Of a stretch of DNA of 64,000 nt, positions 7,411-14,476 are shown in pieces (positions within the stretch are counted from its first letter, which is position 1; each line of letters starts with the position of its first letter). The position numbers and the translations under genes are program-made. Source of the stretch: Streptosporangium roseum DSM 43021 (GTDB lineage Bacteria; Actinomycetota; Actinomycetes; Streptosporangiales; Streptosporangiaceae); assembly GCF_000024865.1 (NCBI RefSeq), contig NC_013595.1, forward strand, positions 8,556,001 through 8,620,000. The letters run 5' to 3'. The notes beneath the pieces are model-generated. The model made no database searches. It saw only the letters and a program-made list of their open reading frames with translations, and was not told the DNA's origin.

Positions 7411-8321
7411 GACCGGAAGAGCGGATCAGGCCCCACGACGCTGCCCCGGGGACTCCCAGCGCGGACACGCGACACGGCTCGTGGCGCAGGGAGTTCCCCG
7501 GCGAGGTGGCGTCCGTGCCGGCGGCCCGTGCCTGGGCCCACGGGCTGCCGGCCGTACGGCTCGCACCCGCGACACTCGACGACGTCGTGCTGCTGCTGAG
7601 CGAGGTGGTCACCAACGCCGTCGCCCATTCCGACTCCGGCCGTACGGCGGGCGGCCGGGTGACGGTCCACGTGACCCGCGACCGGAAATCCGTCCATGTG
7701 GAGGTGACCGACGACGGGTCGGCCACGAGCGTCCCGGCCGTGCGCGTGCCGGAGGCCGACAGCGACGGCGGGCGGGGGCTGTGGCTGGTCGACCTGCTCG
7801 CGACCGCCTGGGGATCCCAGCATGACGACGAGGCGGGCCGGTCGGTCTGGTTCGAGGTGGCGGAACGGTCCGGTCAGCCCATCCGGTGCCGGGTTCAGCT
7901 CATCCGGCGCAGCACCCGGGCGGCGGTGCGGGCGAGCAGCTCCACCTGGCTCTCGTCGAACTCCGCGCGCGGCCCGCGTATGATCCAGCGCGACACCAGG
8001 CGCGGCTTGAGCAGGGTGAGCCCCTCGGCGGTGACCGTCCGCCGCAGCTCCCCGCCGTGCACGGCGAGCAGCGGTTCGATCGTGACGGGGATGCCCGACT
8101 CCTTGGAGAGCACGGCGGCCAGCGACTCGGAGGCGTCGACGAGCGCCTTGGCCACCTTCGAGCCGTACTTCTCGCCGAGGAACAGCCGCTCGCCGTACCG
8201 GGCGATCTCGGTGTCGGGGTCCCAGGCCTCGTTGTCGACCACCCAGATGCCACCGGGGCCGATGACGAGGTGGTCGATCGACGCCTGCCCGGGGACGGCG
8301 CGGCCGTCGAGGATGTGGTAG
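7407..8321 (+). CDS. RsbW-type ATP-binding (HATPase_c) protein with overlong 3' end
   Basis: The first 160 residues form a HATPase_c domain of the anti-sigma/serine-kinase type: N box 'LLLSEVVTNAVAHSD', G1 'EVTDDGS' and G2 'GGRGLWLVDLLATAWG'. Such proteins usually end about 10-20 residues later. Here no stop occurs until 8321, so the last 140 or so residues (Ser/Arg-rich, no fold signal) run antisense to the convergent NERD gene for about 430 bases. Either the stop has been lost or there is a sequencing or natural frameshift near 7870-7900. It is coupled to the gene at 7063. Confidence 0.75.
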   Translation: MRPEERIRPHDAAPGTPSADTRHGSWRREFPGEVASVPAARAWAHGLPAVRLAPATLDDVVLLLSEVVTNAVAHSDSGRTAGGRVTVHVTRDRKSVHVEVTDDGSATSVPAVRVPEADSDGGRGLWLVDLLATAWGSQHDDEAGRSVWFEVAERSGQPIRCRVQLIRRSTRAAVRASSSTWLSSNSARGPRMIQRDTRRGLSRVSPSAVTVRRSSPPCTASSGSIVTGMPDSLESTAASDSEASTSALATFEPYFSPRNSRSPYRAISVSGSQASLSTTQMPPGPMTRWSIDACPGTARPSRMW

Positions 8322-8656
8322 CCGTGCTTGCGGAGCTTGCGGCGGAGCAGCTTGCCGGTGATGGTCTCGCCCCGGCGCCTGCCGCGCCAGACGGCGGTGG
8401 CCTCGTAGGAGTGCCAGACCCAGAACATGTCGGCGGCGCCGACCAGCAGGCCGGCCACGAGCCCGATCACCGGGGGGCTGGGCAGGTCGAAACGGTAGGC
8501 GAGCAGGATGCCCACGATCAGGCCGACCGCCGCCTTGACCGCGCGCGCCTTCCGGCGCTGATCGGCTTCCTTGATCCAGAACTGCTCGTACATGACCTGG
8601 GGTGACAGGCCGTGCACCTGGTCGTCGGGCGTCACGTAGATTGATCCGCCGGGCAC
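7895..8656 (-). CDS. NERD-domain membrane protein
   Basis: About 253 residues. Two hydrophobic segments near the N-terminus ('AAVGLIVGILLAYRF', 'VIGLVAGLLVGAADMFWVW') precede a NERD domain with 'HILDGRAVPGQASIDHLVIG' and 'GGIWVVDNEAWD', the pattern of a restriction-endonuclease-like fold. The NERD family is nuclease-related and its substrate here is unknown. I prefer GTG 8656, which has a G-run 6 bases upstream, over TTG 8719. It converges on the RsbW-like gene and overlaps its overlong end. Confidence 0.82.
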   Translation of the reverse strand: MPGGSIYVTPDDQVHGLSPQVMYEQFWIKEADQRRKARAVKAAVGLIVGILLAYRFDLPSPPVIGLVAGLLVGAADMFWVWHSYEATAVWRGRRRGETITGKLLRRKLRKHGYHILDGRAVPGQASIDHLVIGPGGIWVVDNEAWDPDTEIARYGERLFLGEKYGSKVAKALVDASESLAAVLSKESGIPVTIEPLLAVHGGELRRTVTAEGLTLLKPRLVSRWIIRGPRAEFDESQVELLARTAARVLRRMS

Positions 8657-8798
8657 AGCGAACCCCCCAGAGTCGATTGGTGGCAGTGAGGCGGATCTGC
8701 GACGCTGAAGATCCCTCAATCATGAAATACCCAAGCAGGGGCTCCAGGCATCCAAAGGTGATGGAAATAACACAACCCAGATACCTGCCGCCGGTTTG

Positions 8799-8812
8799 AC
8801 CGACCAGTCGGT
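8799..8812. promoter_or_regulatory. Inverted repeat operator in front of the TetR gene
   Basis: ACCGAC-CA-GTCGGT is a perfect 6-bp-arm palindrome 31 bases upstream of the tetR start at 8843. The extended site ACCGACCAGTCGGTATG matches the site at 21890-21906 in front of the acyl-CoA dehydrogenase operon at 15 of 17 positions, which suggests that this TetR binds both. Confidence 0.65.
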
Positions 8813-8842
8813 ATGCTTGCCGCACCACACCTTGGGGGACAG

Positions 8843-9427
8843 ATGACGCAGGACAAGGAGCCGGTACGGCAGCGGCTGATCGGCGAGGCCACCCGCCTGT
8901 TCGCCGAGCGGGGCTTCGAGAGCACCTCGGTGCAGGAGATCGTCGCGGCGGCCGGCGTCACCAAGGGCGCCATGTACCACTACTTCGACTCCAAGGACGA
9001 CCTGCTCCACGAGATCTACGGCCGCGTGCTGCGCATGCAGATGGAGCGGCTCACCCTGCTCGCCGACGGACCGGGCCCGGTGGCCGAACGCCTCCACGCC
9101 GCCGCCGCCGACGTCGTGCTGACCACGGTGGAGAACCTGGACGACTCCAAGATCTTCTTCCGCTCCATGCACCTGCTCGCCCCCGACACCCGCAAGAGCG
9201 TCCGCGCCGAACGCCGCCGCTATCACGAGCGCTTCCGCGACCTCGTCACCGAGGGCCAGCGTGAGGGCGTCTTCAGGGCCGACACCCCCGCCGAGATCGT
9301 CGTCGACTTCTTCTTCGGCTCGGTCCACCACCTGGGCACCTGGTACAGCGCGGAGGGCGCGCTCTCCGGCGCCGAGGTGGGAGAGCACTTCGCCGACCTG
9401 CTGCTCACCTCGCTGCGCCCGAAGTGA
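8843..9427 (+). CDS. TetR/AcrR family transcriptional regulator
   Basis: 194 residues from ATG 8843, which has GGGGGA upstream; in-frame codons from 8813 overlap the operator and are probably untranslated. The HTH is 'TSVQEIVAAAGVTKGAMYHY' followed by 'FDSKDDLL'. The ligand domain has 'DFFFGSVHHLGTWY', typical of the branch that regulates acyl-CoA or fatty-acid metabolism. The palindrome in its promoter recurs before the acyl-CoA dehydrogenases at 21860, so it is probably their repressor (inference). It is followed by two hairpins. Confidence 0.88.
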   Translation: MTQDKEPVRQRLIGEATRLFAERGFESTSVQEIVAAAGVTKGAMYHYFDSKDDLLHEIYGRVLRMQMERLTLLADGPGPVAERLHAAAADVVLTTVENLDDSKIFFRSMHLLAPDTRKSVRAERRRYHERFRDLVTEGQREGVFRADTPAEIVVDFFFGSVHHLGTWYSAEGALSGAEVGEHFADLLLTSLRPK

Positions 9428-9472
9428 CGGGGCTCGGAGTGGCTCGGGACGGAATCCCGCCATGCCCCGACG

Positions 9473-9520
9473 CCGGTGGCGGTCGGCCGTCCGCCCGATC
9501 GCGGACAGGCCCGCCACCGG
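9473..9520. terminator. Nested hairpin behind tetR
   Basis: Outer arms CCGGTGGCGG (9473-9482) and CCGCCACCGG (9511-9520) enclose inner arms GTCCGC (9489-9494) and GCGGAC (9501-9506). It lies 45 bases after the tetR stop and has no T-tract, as is usual in these genomes. Confidence 0.6.
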
Positions 9521-9597
9521 GACGGGTACACCCTCGCAGCTTGATCAGTCCAGGCTCCGGGAACGGACCACACCCAACCTCGGGAGCCGTCTCAGCT

Positions 9598-9626
9598 CGT
9601 GGCCAGGATCGTCGATCCTGGCCACG
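9598..9626. terminator. 14-bp near-perfect palindrome between convergent genes
   Basis: Arms 9598-9611 and 9613-9626 are exact reverse complements with a single T between them (core CCAGGATCG/CGATCCTGG). It lies 52 bases beyond the end of the secreted-protein gene on the minus strand, so it is best read as that gene's terminator. A protein-binding site cannot be excluded. Confidence 0.6.
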
Positions 9627-9678
9627 TCGTCGTTGGGGAGCACGGCCGAGTCTCTCCGGATAGCTGTTGGAGGGCGTG

Positions 9679-10131
9679 TCAGCCCTTGTCGTAATACCAA
9701 CTCGTGCACTTGCTCCTGAGCGCGCCGCTGACTCTCACACCGATGCAGGCGCGCATCCACACGCGGTAGTTGGGCTGTTGATTGGAATGGTCCCGCGCGA
9801 ACGGACCGCAGTTCTTCCAGGTCTTTCCGCCGTTTTTCGAGCGGTGCACCGTGACGAGGTCACCGGCCCGATAGCCGCTCTTGATGTAGGCATAGGAGTA
9901 GTCGGTGAGCCTCACGTTACGCAGCCACAGCGTGCGGCCCTTGAACGTGAGCTTGCGGACCGGATAAAAGCTCCATGTGTCCCCGCCTGGGAAGGCCACG
10001 GACTTGCCGCAGCTCGCTGACGCGGCCGTGACGGACGCCGACGTGGCGGCGGACACCGGTCCGGTGAAAGCACCCGCGGCGATCGCACTCGCGACCACGA
10101 CGACCGATGTTCTCCTCCAACGTCCATGCAT
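9679..10131 (-). CDS. Small secreted protein of unknown function
   Basis: 150 residues from ATG 10131, chosen because AGGAGGA sits 5 bases upstream. The signal peptide spans residues 1-30 (RWRR, then 'SVVVVASAIAAGAFTGPVSA'). The mature part has four cysteines, several Tyr/Trp, and the segment 'DLVTVHRSKNGGKTWKNCG'. It does not share the DIGYTI motif of the array at 4-6 kb. No family recognised. Confidence 0.78.
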   Translation of the reverse strand: MHGRWRRTSVVVVASAIAAGAFTGPVSAATSASVTAASASCGKSVAFPGGDTWSFYPVRKLTFKGRTLWLRNVRLTDYSYAYIKSGYRAGDLVTVHRSKNGGKTWKNCGPFARDHSNQQPNYRVWMRACIGVRVSGALRSKCTSWYYDKG

Positions 10132-10415
10132 GAGTCCTCCTCGATGGGTAGGTATGCCGGTGCCTGATCGGGCTCGCTTGCCGGCGGAGCCGGGAGCGAC
10201 GCGTTTTCCGTCGGCTTCCCTCGGCTTTCCCCTGTGAGCCCGCCGCCGCCGGATGGCGGAGGCACGGGCTTTCGCCGATGTCAGTCCACAACGCGATGGC
10301 ATCCCTGGTCCACGTGTTCCTGGCTGAGCAGGAACACGCAGCTCACAGCTGTGGCAGGCGACGGCGCCGAGAGAACGTTGATTGTTCTGTGACGTCCACG
10401 GCAGAGCATGCTGGT

Positions 10416-11417
10416 ATGAGCGGTGGAACCCTGAAGATCTTCTTCACTGGTGAGGACCTGGCTCGGCTGCGCATCGCCTCGCGCGTCGACGAGCTCTGGG
10501 AGATGGCGATGAGCCTGCACGTGCTCCAGGGATTCGGCAGAGGCAATGCCCTGGCCGGTTGGCGGCGGCGAGCGCGCGTGGCCTTGACCGAGACGAGCCT
10601 GCTGAAACAGGTCAGGGAGACACTGGTGCCGTTGCTGCCGCTCAAGGCGTACTTCCCCGATTTCCTGACCCCGTACGAGGGGCTGTCGGGGTTGGACAAC
10701 GGCGTCGCCGCGCTGGCGGACACGCCGCCCTCGCGGGTGCGCCATGAAGTCGACCAGCTACGCCCCCACGTTCCGGTGCCCGCCACCCTGGACGATCTCG
10801 CCCGGGGCAACCAGCAGTCCATCCGTGACCTGGCCGACCTGAGCGCGACGTACTGTCAGACCGTCTTCGCCTCCCAGCGCCTGACGATGGAGCACTCGCT
10901 CGGGCGTGAGCGTGCCAGGCTGACCAGGCTACTCACCGATCACGGCGTGGAGACGATGCTCGCCGCCCTCGGCCCCTCGATGCGCTGGCGGCCCCCGGTC
11001 CTGGAAGCCGACTACGTCAGCGGGCAGTACGAACTCCACCTGGGCGGGCGTGGGCTGACGCTCATCCCCTCCTACTTCGCCCGTTCGATGCCCGTCGTGC
11101 TGGCCGACACGAGCCTGCCGCCCGTCCTGGTCTTCCCGGTCCCCCACACCCCTGCGGCTCACGAGCCGGACGACGCGCTACCCGACCTGCTCGGCCCCAC
11201 CAGAGCCCGCATCCTGCGCTGCGTCGCCACCACCAACGACTGCACCACCAGCGAACTCGCCCGCCGGACAGGGATCTCGCTGTCGAGCGCGAGCGCCCAC
11301 GCCCAGGTGCTGCGGCGTGCCGGTCTGATCACCAGCACCCGCCACGCCAACATGGTCATCCACCAGGTGACCCATCTGGGAACGGACCTGACCCTGCCTG
11401 TCACCACCGGCTCCTGA
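10416..11417 (+). CDS. ArsR-type HTH regulator with large N-terminal domain (DUF5937-like)
   Basis: 333 residues. The C-terminal 75 residues are a winged-helix domain ('RARILRCVATTNDCTTSELA', 'TGISLSSASAHAQVLRRAGL'). The N-terminal 230 residues match the DUF5937 pattern of actinobacterial ArsR-like regulators ('LKIFFTGEDLARLRIASRVD...LWEMAMSLHVLQ'). ATG 10416 starts this domain; no good ribosome site is visible, so translation may be leaderless. No obvious target gene is adjacent. Confidence 0.82.
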   Translation: MSGGTLKIFFTGEDLARLRIASRVDELWEMAMSLHVLQGFGRGNALAGWRRRARVALTETSLLKQVRETLVPLLPLKAYFPDFLTPYEGLSGLDNGVAALADTPPSRVRHEVDQLRPHVPVPATLDDLARGNQQSIRDLADLSATYCQTVFASQRLTMEHSLGRERARLTRLLTDHGVETMLAALGPSMRWRPPVLEADYVSGQYELHLGGRGLTLIPSYFARSMPVVLADTSLPPVLVFPVPHTPAAHEPDDALPDLLGPTRARILRCVATTNDCTTSELARRTGISLSSASAHAQVLRRAGLITSTRHANMVIHQVTHLGTDLTLPVTTGS

Positions 11418-11532
11418 CGCCCCGTGACCCCGCCCACCTCGCCGGCGGCGAGGCGGCCCACCTACGGCGGCCGGAACAGTCTCCCGACACCAGCCCCTCC
11501 CGGTATCTGATTGCCGTTCCGGTAGAAGCCCG

Positions 11533-11985
11533 TCAGCCGGCACGCTTACGCCGCCGACGAGACGGCTTGGCGAGATCCCGGCAACGGGCCACCAGGTCAT
11601 CGATTTCAGACAGGTCTGGATCCGTACCGTCATCGTCACAGCAGGCGGGCTTGGTTCGCTCGCCCGCCGGCGGCACGTCCAGCCCGCACGCCTCCCACAG
11701 GGAGGCGTAGACATCCTGTGTCCGGTTGCGCTCATCATGGGGCCCCTGCATCAGAACCCATGCGCGCCCCGGCGCTTCGAAGGCGACCACGACGCGCGTG
11801 GCATCTCTCAGATGCTTGACGCACAGCCGGCTCACCGGGATCTCCCCGGTGAGCCGATATCCAAGGGCCGCGCAGCCTCGCGCTTCCAGATCACCAACGA
11901 AGGCGACAAACGCCCGCAGATCCGCCCCGCGCAAGGTCTCGGCCTGTTTCTCCGCGAGCACCGAGAGATAGACCTCAGTCCTCAC
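11533..11985 (-). CDS. Putative toxin-like partner of an HTH protein
   Basis: 150 residues from GTG 11985. The first 95 residues look like a compact RelE/HigB-like core by pattern only ('LTGEIPVSRLCVKHLRDATRVVVAFEAPGRAWVLMQGPHD'-type alternation of strand and helix, shown here in part), followed by an acidic and then a basic tail (KPSRRRRKR). It overlaps the stop of the HTH gene by 11 bases. The layout (regulator first, small basic protein second, palindrome in the promoter) is that of a toxin-antitoxin module. I cannot assign a known family. Confidence 0.6.
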   Translation of the reverse strand: MRTEVYLSVLAEKQAETLRGADLRAFVAFVGDLEARGCAALGYRLTGEIPVSRLCVKHLRDATRVVVAFEAPGRAWVLMQGPHDERNRTQDVYASLWEACGLDVPPAGERTKPACCDDDGTDPDLSEIDDLVARCRDLAKPSRRRRKRAG

Positions 11986-12577
11986 CGGCGGCCGGCTCTG
12001 AGTTCTTGGAACTCCACTCGGCCTTGATCTCCCGCCACGGACGGCCCTCGCCCTGTTCCATCTGCCGGAGGCCGCCGATCAGCTGATCATCCTCCAGGAG
12101 TCCCCGGTCTTGCAGGCGGCGCCAGACCGACTCGACAAGATTACGGGTGCGACCGCCCCGGCGCAGATCCTGGACAAGCGTTGCCACGGCGTACAAGCGT
12201 TCGGCTTCAAGCATCAATCGAGGCTTTCCCTTGACCGGGATGAGCAGCCCTTCCTTGACCCATGCGCGAACGGTCTTCTCGTCAACGCCGAGGATCTTCG
12301 ATGCGATCGTCGCCCGCACCGGCTCGGCATGTGCGAGCAGATCCTGGACGACTTCCCTGACCGTGTCACGGGTGCCGGTCTCATGGGTGCTGGCGGCTAC
12401 TCCGTCCAGGCGCTGCGCTTGATCGAACAGAGCCAGCGCCGCCCGCTCCTCAAGCTCTTTCCTGCGAGGGGCCTGTGCTGTGCCGACGACCTCGTTCCCG
12501 CGCTGCGCCGGGAGCGTGTGGGGCTTTCGCTTCTTGGCCGCTCCTGCCGGAGACTTCCTGGGCTTGACATCGGTCAT
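11975..12577 (-). CDS. HTH protein, probable antitoxin-like regulator
   Basis: 200 residues from ATG 12577, with GGGAGAG 8 bases upstream; GTG 12604 is a possible alternative. The Lys/Pro/Arg-rich N-terminus looks disordered. The centre has 'PVRATIASKILGVDEKTVRA' followed by 'WVKEGLLIP', an excisionase/MerR-like helix-turn-helix, and a helical C-terminus. An 18-bp inverted repeat lies 59 bases upstream, as expected for autoregulation. First gene of a two-gene unit. Confidence 0.7.
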   Translation of the reverse strand: MTDVKPRKSPAGAAKKRKPHTLPAQRGNEVVGTAQAPRRKELEERAALALFDQAQRLDGVAASTHETGTRDTVREVVQDLLAHAEPVRATIASKILGVDEKTVRAWVKEGLLIPVKGKPRLMLEAERLYAVATLVQDLRRGGRTRNLVESVWRRLQDRGLLEDDQLIGGLRQMEQGEGRPWREIKAEWSSKNSEPAAGED

Positions 12578-12635
12578 GAGGGTGGCTCTCCCTTCTGCCT
12601 CCACGATACTCCCCGATTCAGGATCAAAATCAGGA

Positions 12636-12653
12636 GTCGAATTCTGATTCGAC
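12636..12653. promoter_or_regulatory. Inverted repeat upstream of the HTH/toxin-like pair
   Basis: GTCGAAT (12636-12642) and ATTCGAC (12647-12653) are perfect arms around TCTG in a locally A/T-rich stretch. The position just upstream of the HTH gene suggests an autoregulatory operator. Confidence 0.55.
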
Positions 12654-12719
12654 GTTGAAACGGGTTATCTGGCTTGGCGACGGTGCCACTCGGCGATCAG
12701 CAGCCACCAGGAGGTGCCC

Positions 12720-13289
12720 TCACGGGACTCTGCCCCTGGCGCGGAAGGCCGCGGTCTTGACGCGGTTCTGGCAGGCGGTGCCGCAGAACCGGCGGGTGCC
12801 GTTGCGGGACACGTCCACGTACACCCGATCACAGTGCGGCGCCGTACACACGCCGAGGCGGTCGTGGAACTCGCTCCCCAGCACGATCGCGAGCCCGGTG
12901 GCGCAGCTCGCCGCCCAGTCGCCGGCCATGGTGCCGCCGGGGCCGTGGAAGTGCAGATGCCACGGCTCCCCGTCGTGCCGGTCGAGCAGCGGCCGGGCGC
13001 GGGTCTCCTCAAGAAGGCCGTTGACCTGCAGGGCCGCCGCGTCGATGTCTCCCGTCGCGACGGCGTCGAAGACCCCGCGCAGGCGTGCCGCGATCTCGGC
13101 GAGCTCACCGGCCTCCCCTTCGGTGACCTCCCGGTGATTCGGGTAGCCGGTCCGCAGGCCCTCGGCGGCGGCGGTGGCGAGATCGCGCGGCGGCGGGAAG
13201 GCGCGCCCACGCCTCTCCCCGGGGGTCAGCTCGTTGACCAGGCCCACCGCCACCCGGACGATCGCATCGGCGTGACTGTTGAAATCCAC
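12720..13289 (-). CDS. CGNR zinc-finger regulator
   Basis: 189 residues. It has an N-terminal ABATE-type stress domain and a C-terminal zinc finger with Cys pairs in 'LGVCTAPHCDRVYVDVSRNG' and 'RFCGTACQNR', followed by a basic end. The signature CGNR is CQNR here. These proteins are DNA-binding regulators. It is divergent from the methyltransferase at 13362, separated by about 72 bases that hold a small palindrome. Confidence 0.88.
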   Translation of the reverse strand: MDFNSHADAIVRVAVGLVNELTPGERRGRAFPPPRDLATAAAEGLRTGYPNHREVTEGEAGELAEIAARLRGVFDAVATGDIDAAALQVNGLLEETRARPLLDRHDGEPWHLHFHGPGGTMAGDWAASCATGLAIVLGSEFHDRLGVCTAPHCDRVYVDVSRNGTRRFCGTACQNRVKTAAFRARGRVP

Positions 13290-13317
13290 TTGACCGGTTA
13301 CATCCTCGCGCTTTAGT

Positions 13318-13332
13318 TTGTGACTGCCACAA
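13318..13332. promoter_or_regulatory. Small palindrome between the CGNR gene and the methyltransferase
   Basis: TTGTG (13318-13322) and CACAA (13328-13332) flank ACTGC in the divergent promoter. It could be the operator for the CGNR protein; the arms are short, so this is tentative. Confidence 0.35.
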
Positions 13333-13361
13333 GCTTAAACGACAGTTACAAGGAGACGATT

Positions 13362-14117
13362 GTGCTCACCCACGATGCCGCACTTGAGTGGATCGCACGC
13401 TGGGACCGCCAGCAGGAGGGCTACCTGCCCGATCGCGAGGAGCGTTTCACCGCGCTGATCGACGCCGTCGAGGCGGCGGGCCGTCCCGATCCACTGGTCA
13501 TCGACCTCGGCTGCGGGCCGGGCTCACTGTCCGCCCGGCTTCTGGAGCGGCTGCCCGGGGCGACGGTGGTCTCGGTCGACGCGGACCCGCTGCTGCTCGG
13601 CCTCGGCCGGGCCGCCTACCCTCATCTCAGGTTCGTCTCCCTTGACCTGCGCACACCCGGATGGAGCGATTCCCTGGGCCTGGACGGACCGGCCGACGTC
13701 GCGGTGAGCACCACCGCGCTGCACTGGATCTCCGGATCGGATCTCCCGAAGATGTACGCCGAGCTGGCGACCGTGTTGCGTCCGGGCGGGCTCCTGCTCA
13801 ACGGCGACCACATGGAGACCGACGACACCGCCCCGGCCATCGCCCGCCTCGAACGCGCCGTGCACGACCGGGAGACCGAGCGCGCTTTCGCCGGCCGGCG
13901 CCCCGAAGACTGGCGCCAGTGGTGGGACGCGGTCGCCGCCGACCCCGCCTTCGCCGAGCTCCACGCCGAACGCGCCACCGCGGGCGCCGACCACCACGGC
14001 TCGGAGTCCCCCCTGCTCTCCACGCATGTCGACGCCCTCCGCGACGCCGGCTTCACCGAGATCGGCCCCCTGTGGCAGCGCGGCAACAACCGGCTCCTCT
14101 GCGCCGTCCGCGGCTGA
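13362..14117 (+). CDS. Class I SAM-dependent methyltransferase
   Basis: 251 residues. Motif I is 'LVIDLGCGPGSLSARLLERL', motif II 'VVSVDADPLLLGLGRAAYP', and the motif III/IV region is 'ADVAVSTTALHWIS'. I chose GTG 13362 because AAGGAG lies 7 bases upstream; an upstream GTG at 13320 overlaps the palindrome. Substrate unknown. It is divergent from, and possibly controlled by, the CGNR protein. A 15-bp-arm hairpin ends the transcript. Confidence 0.88.
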   Translation: MLTHDAALEWIARWDRQQEGYLPDREERFTALIDAVEAAGRPDPLVIDLGCGPGSLSARLLERLPGATVVSVDADPLLLGLGRAAYPHLRFVSLDLRTPGWSDSLGLDGPADVAVSTTALHWISGSDLPKMYAELATVLRPGGLLLNGDHMETDDTAPAIARLERAVHDRETERAFAGRRPEDWRQWWDAVAADPAFAELHAERATAGADHHGSESPLLSTHVDALRDAGFTEIGPLWQRGNNRLLCAVRG

Positions 14118-14156
14118 TCCGGCGGCAGGGGGGTTCACGCCGCCCCGCAGGCTGAT

Positions 14157-14196
14157 CCGGCTGCGGGGCGGGGGTTTCACTCCGCCCCGCAGCCGG
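14157..14196 (+). terminator. 15-bp-arm hairpin behind the methyltransferase
   Basis: Arms 14157-14171 and 14182-14196 (core GGCTGCGGGGCGG / CCGCCCCGCAGCC) are perfect, with a 10-base loop. The arm sequence also occurs partly at 14140-14150, giving alternative pairings. Confidence 0.7.
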
Positions 14197-14330
14197 TTCT
14201 CACCATGTCCTGGCACCGCCGTCATGTAGGACAGGAGATGACCTATACCCGCTATAACGTGGTCGTTGTGACCGCGACGGGGATCCGGAGCGGAGGATCG
14301 GGCAGACCGGAAAGCCATCCGAAAAATATC

Positions 14331-14378
14331 GGAATGAAGCATTCCGTTCTGATATAATGGAACAGAATGAACTGTTCC
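14331..14378 (+). promoter_or_regulatory. Promoter of the MFS exporter with overlapping palindromes
   Basis: A consensus TATAAT lies at 14353-14358. GGAATG-AAG-CATTCC (14331-14345) covers the -35 side, and GGAACAG...CTGTTCC (14359-14378) starts right after the -10. In addition CATTCCGTTC (14340-14349) and GAACAGAATG (14360-14369) form a third arrangement across the -10. This looks like a repressor-controlled promoter; no candidate repressor gene is adjacent. Confidence 0.65.
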
Positions 14379-14476
14379 ACCGAAGACCCTCGATCTGAGC
14401 ACGTTCGCGGAACGACTCTTTCCGCGAACCCTCGTAGCGTTCACATATCCCCCGAACGACAGGCTCTGGAGGAGCA

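Noticed and set aside
9679..10302. Longer start for the secreted protein on the minus strand
   Set aside because: ATG 10131 has AGGAGGA upstream and starts the signal peptide; the upstream extension is Arg-rich without features.
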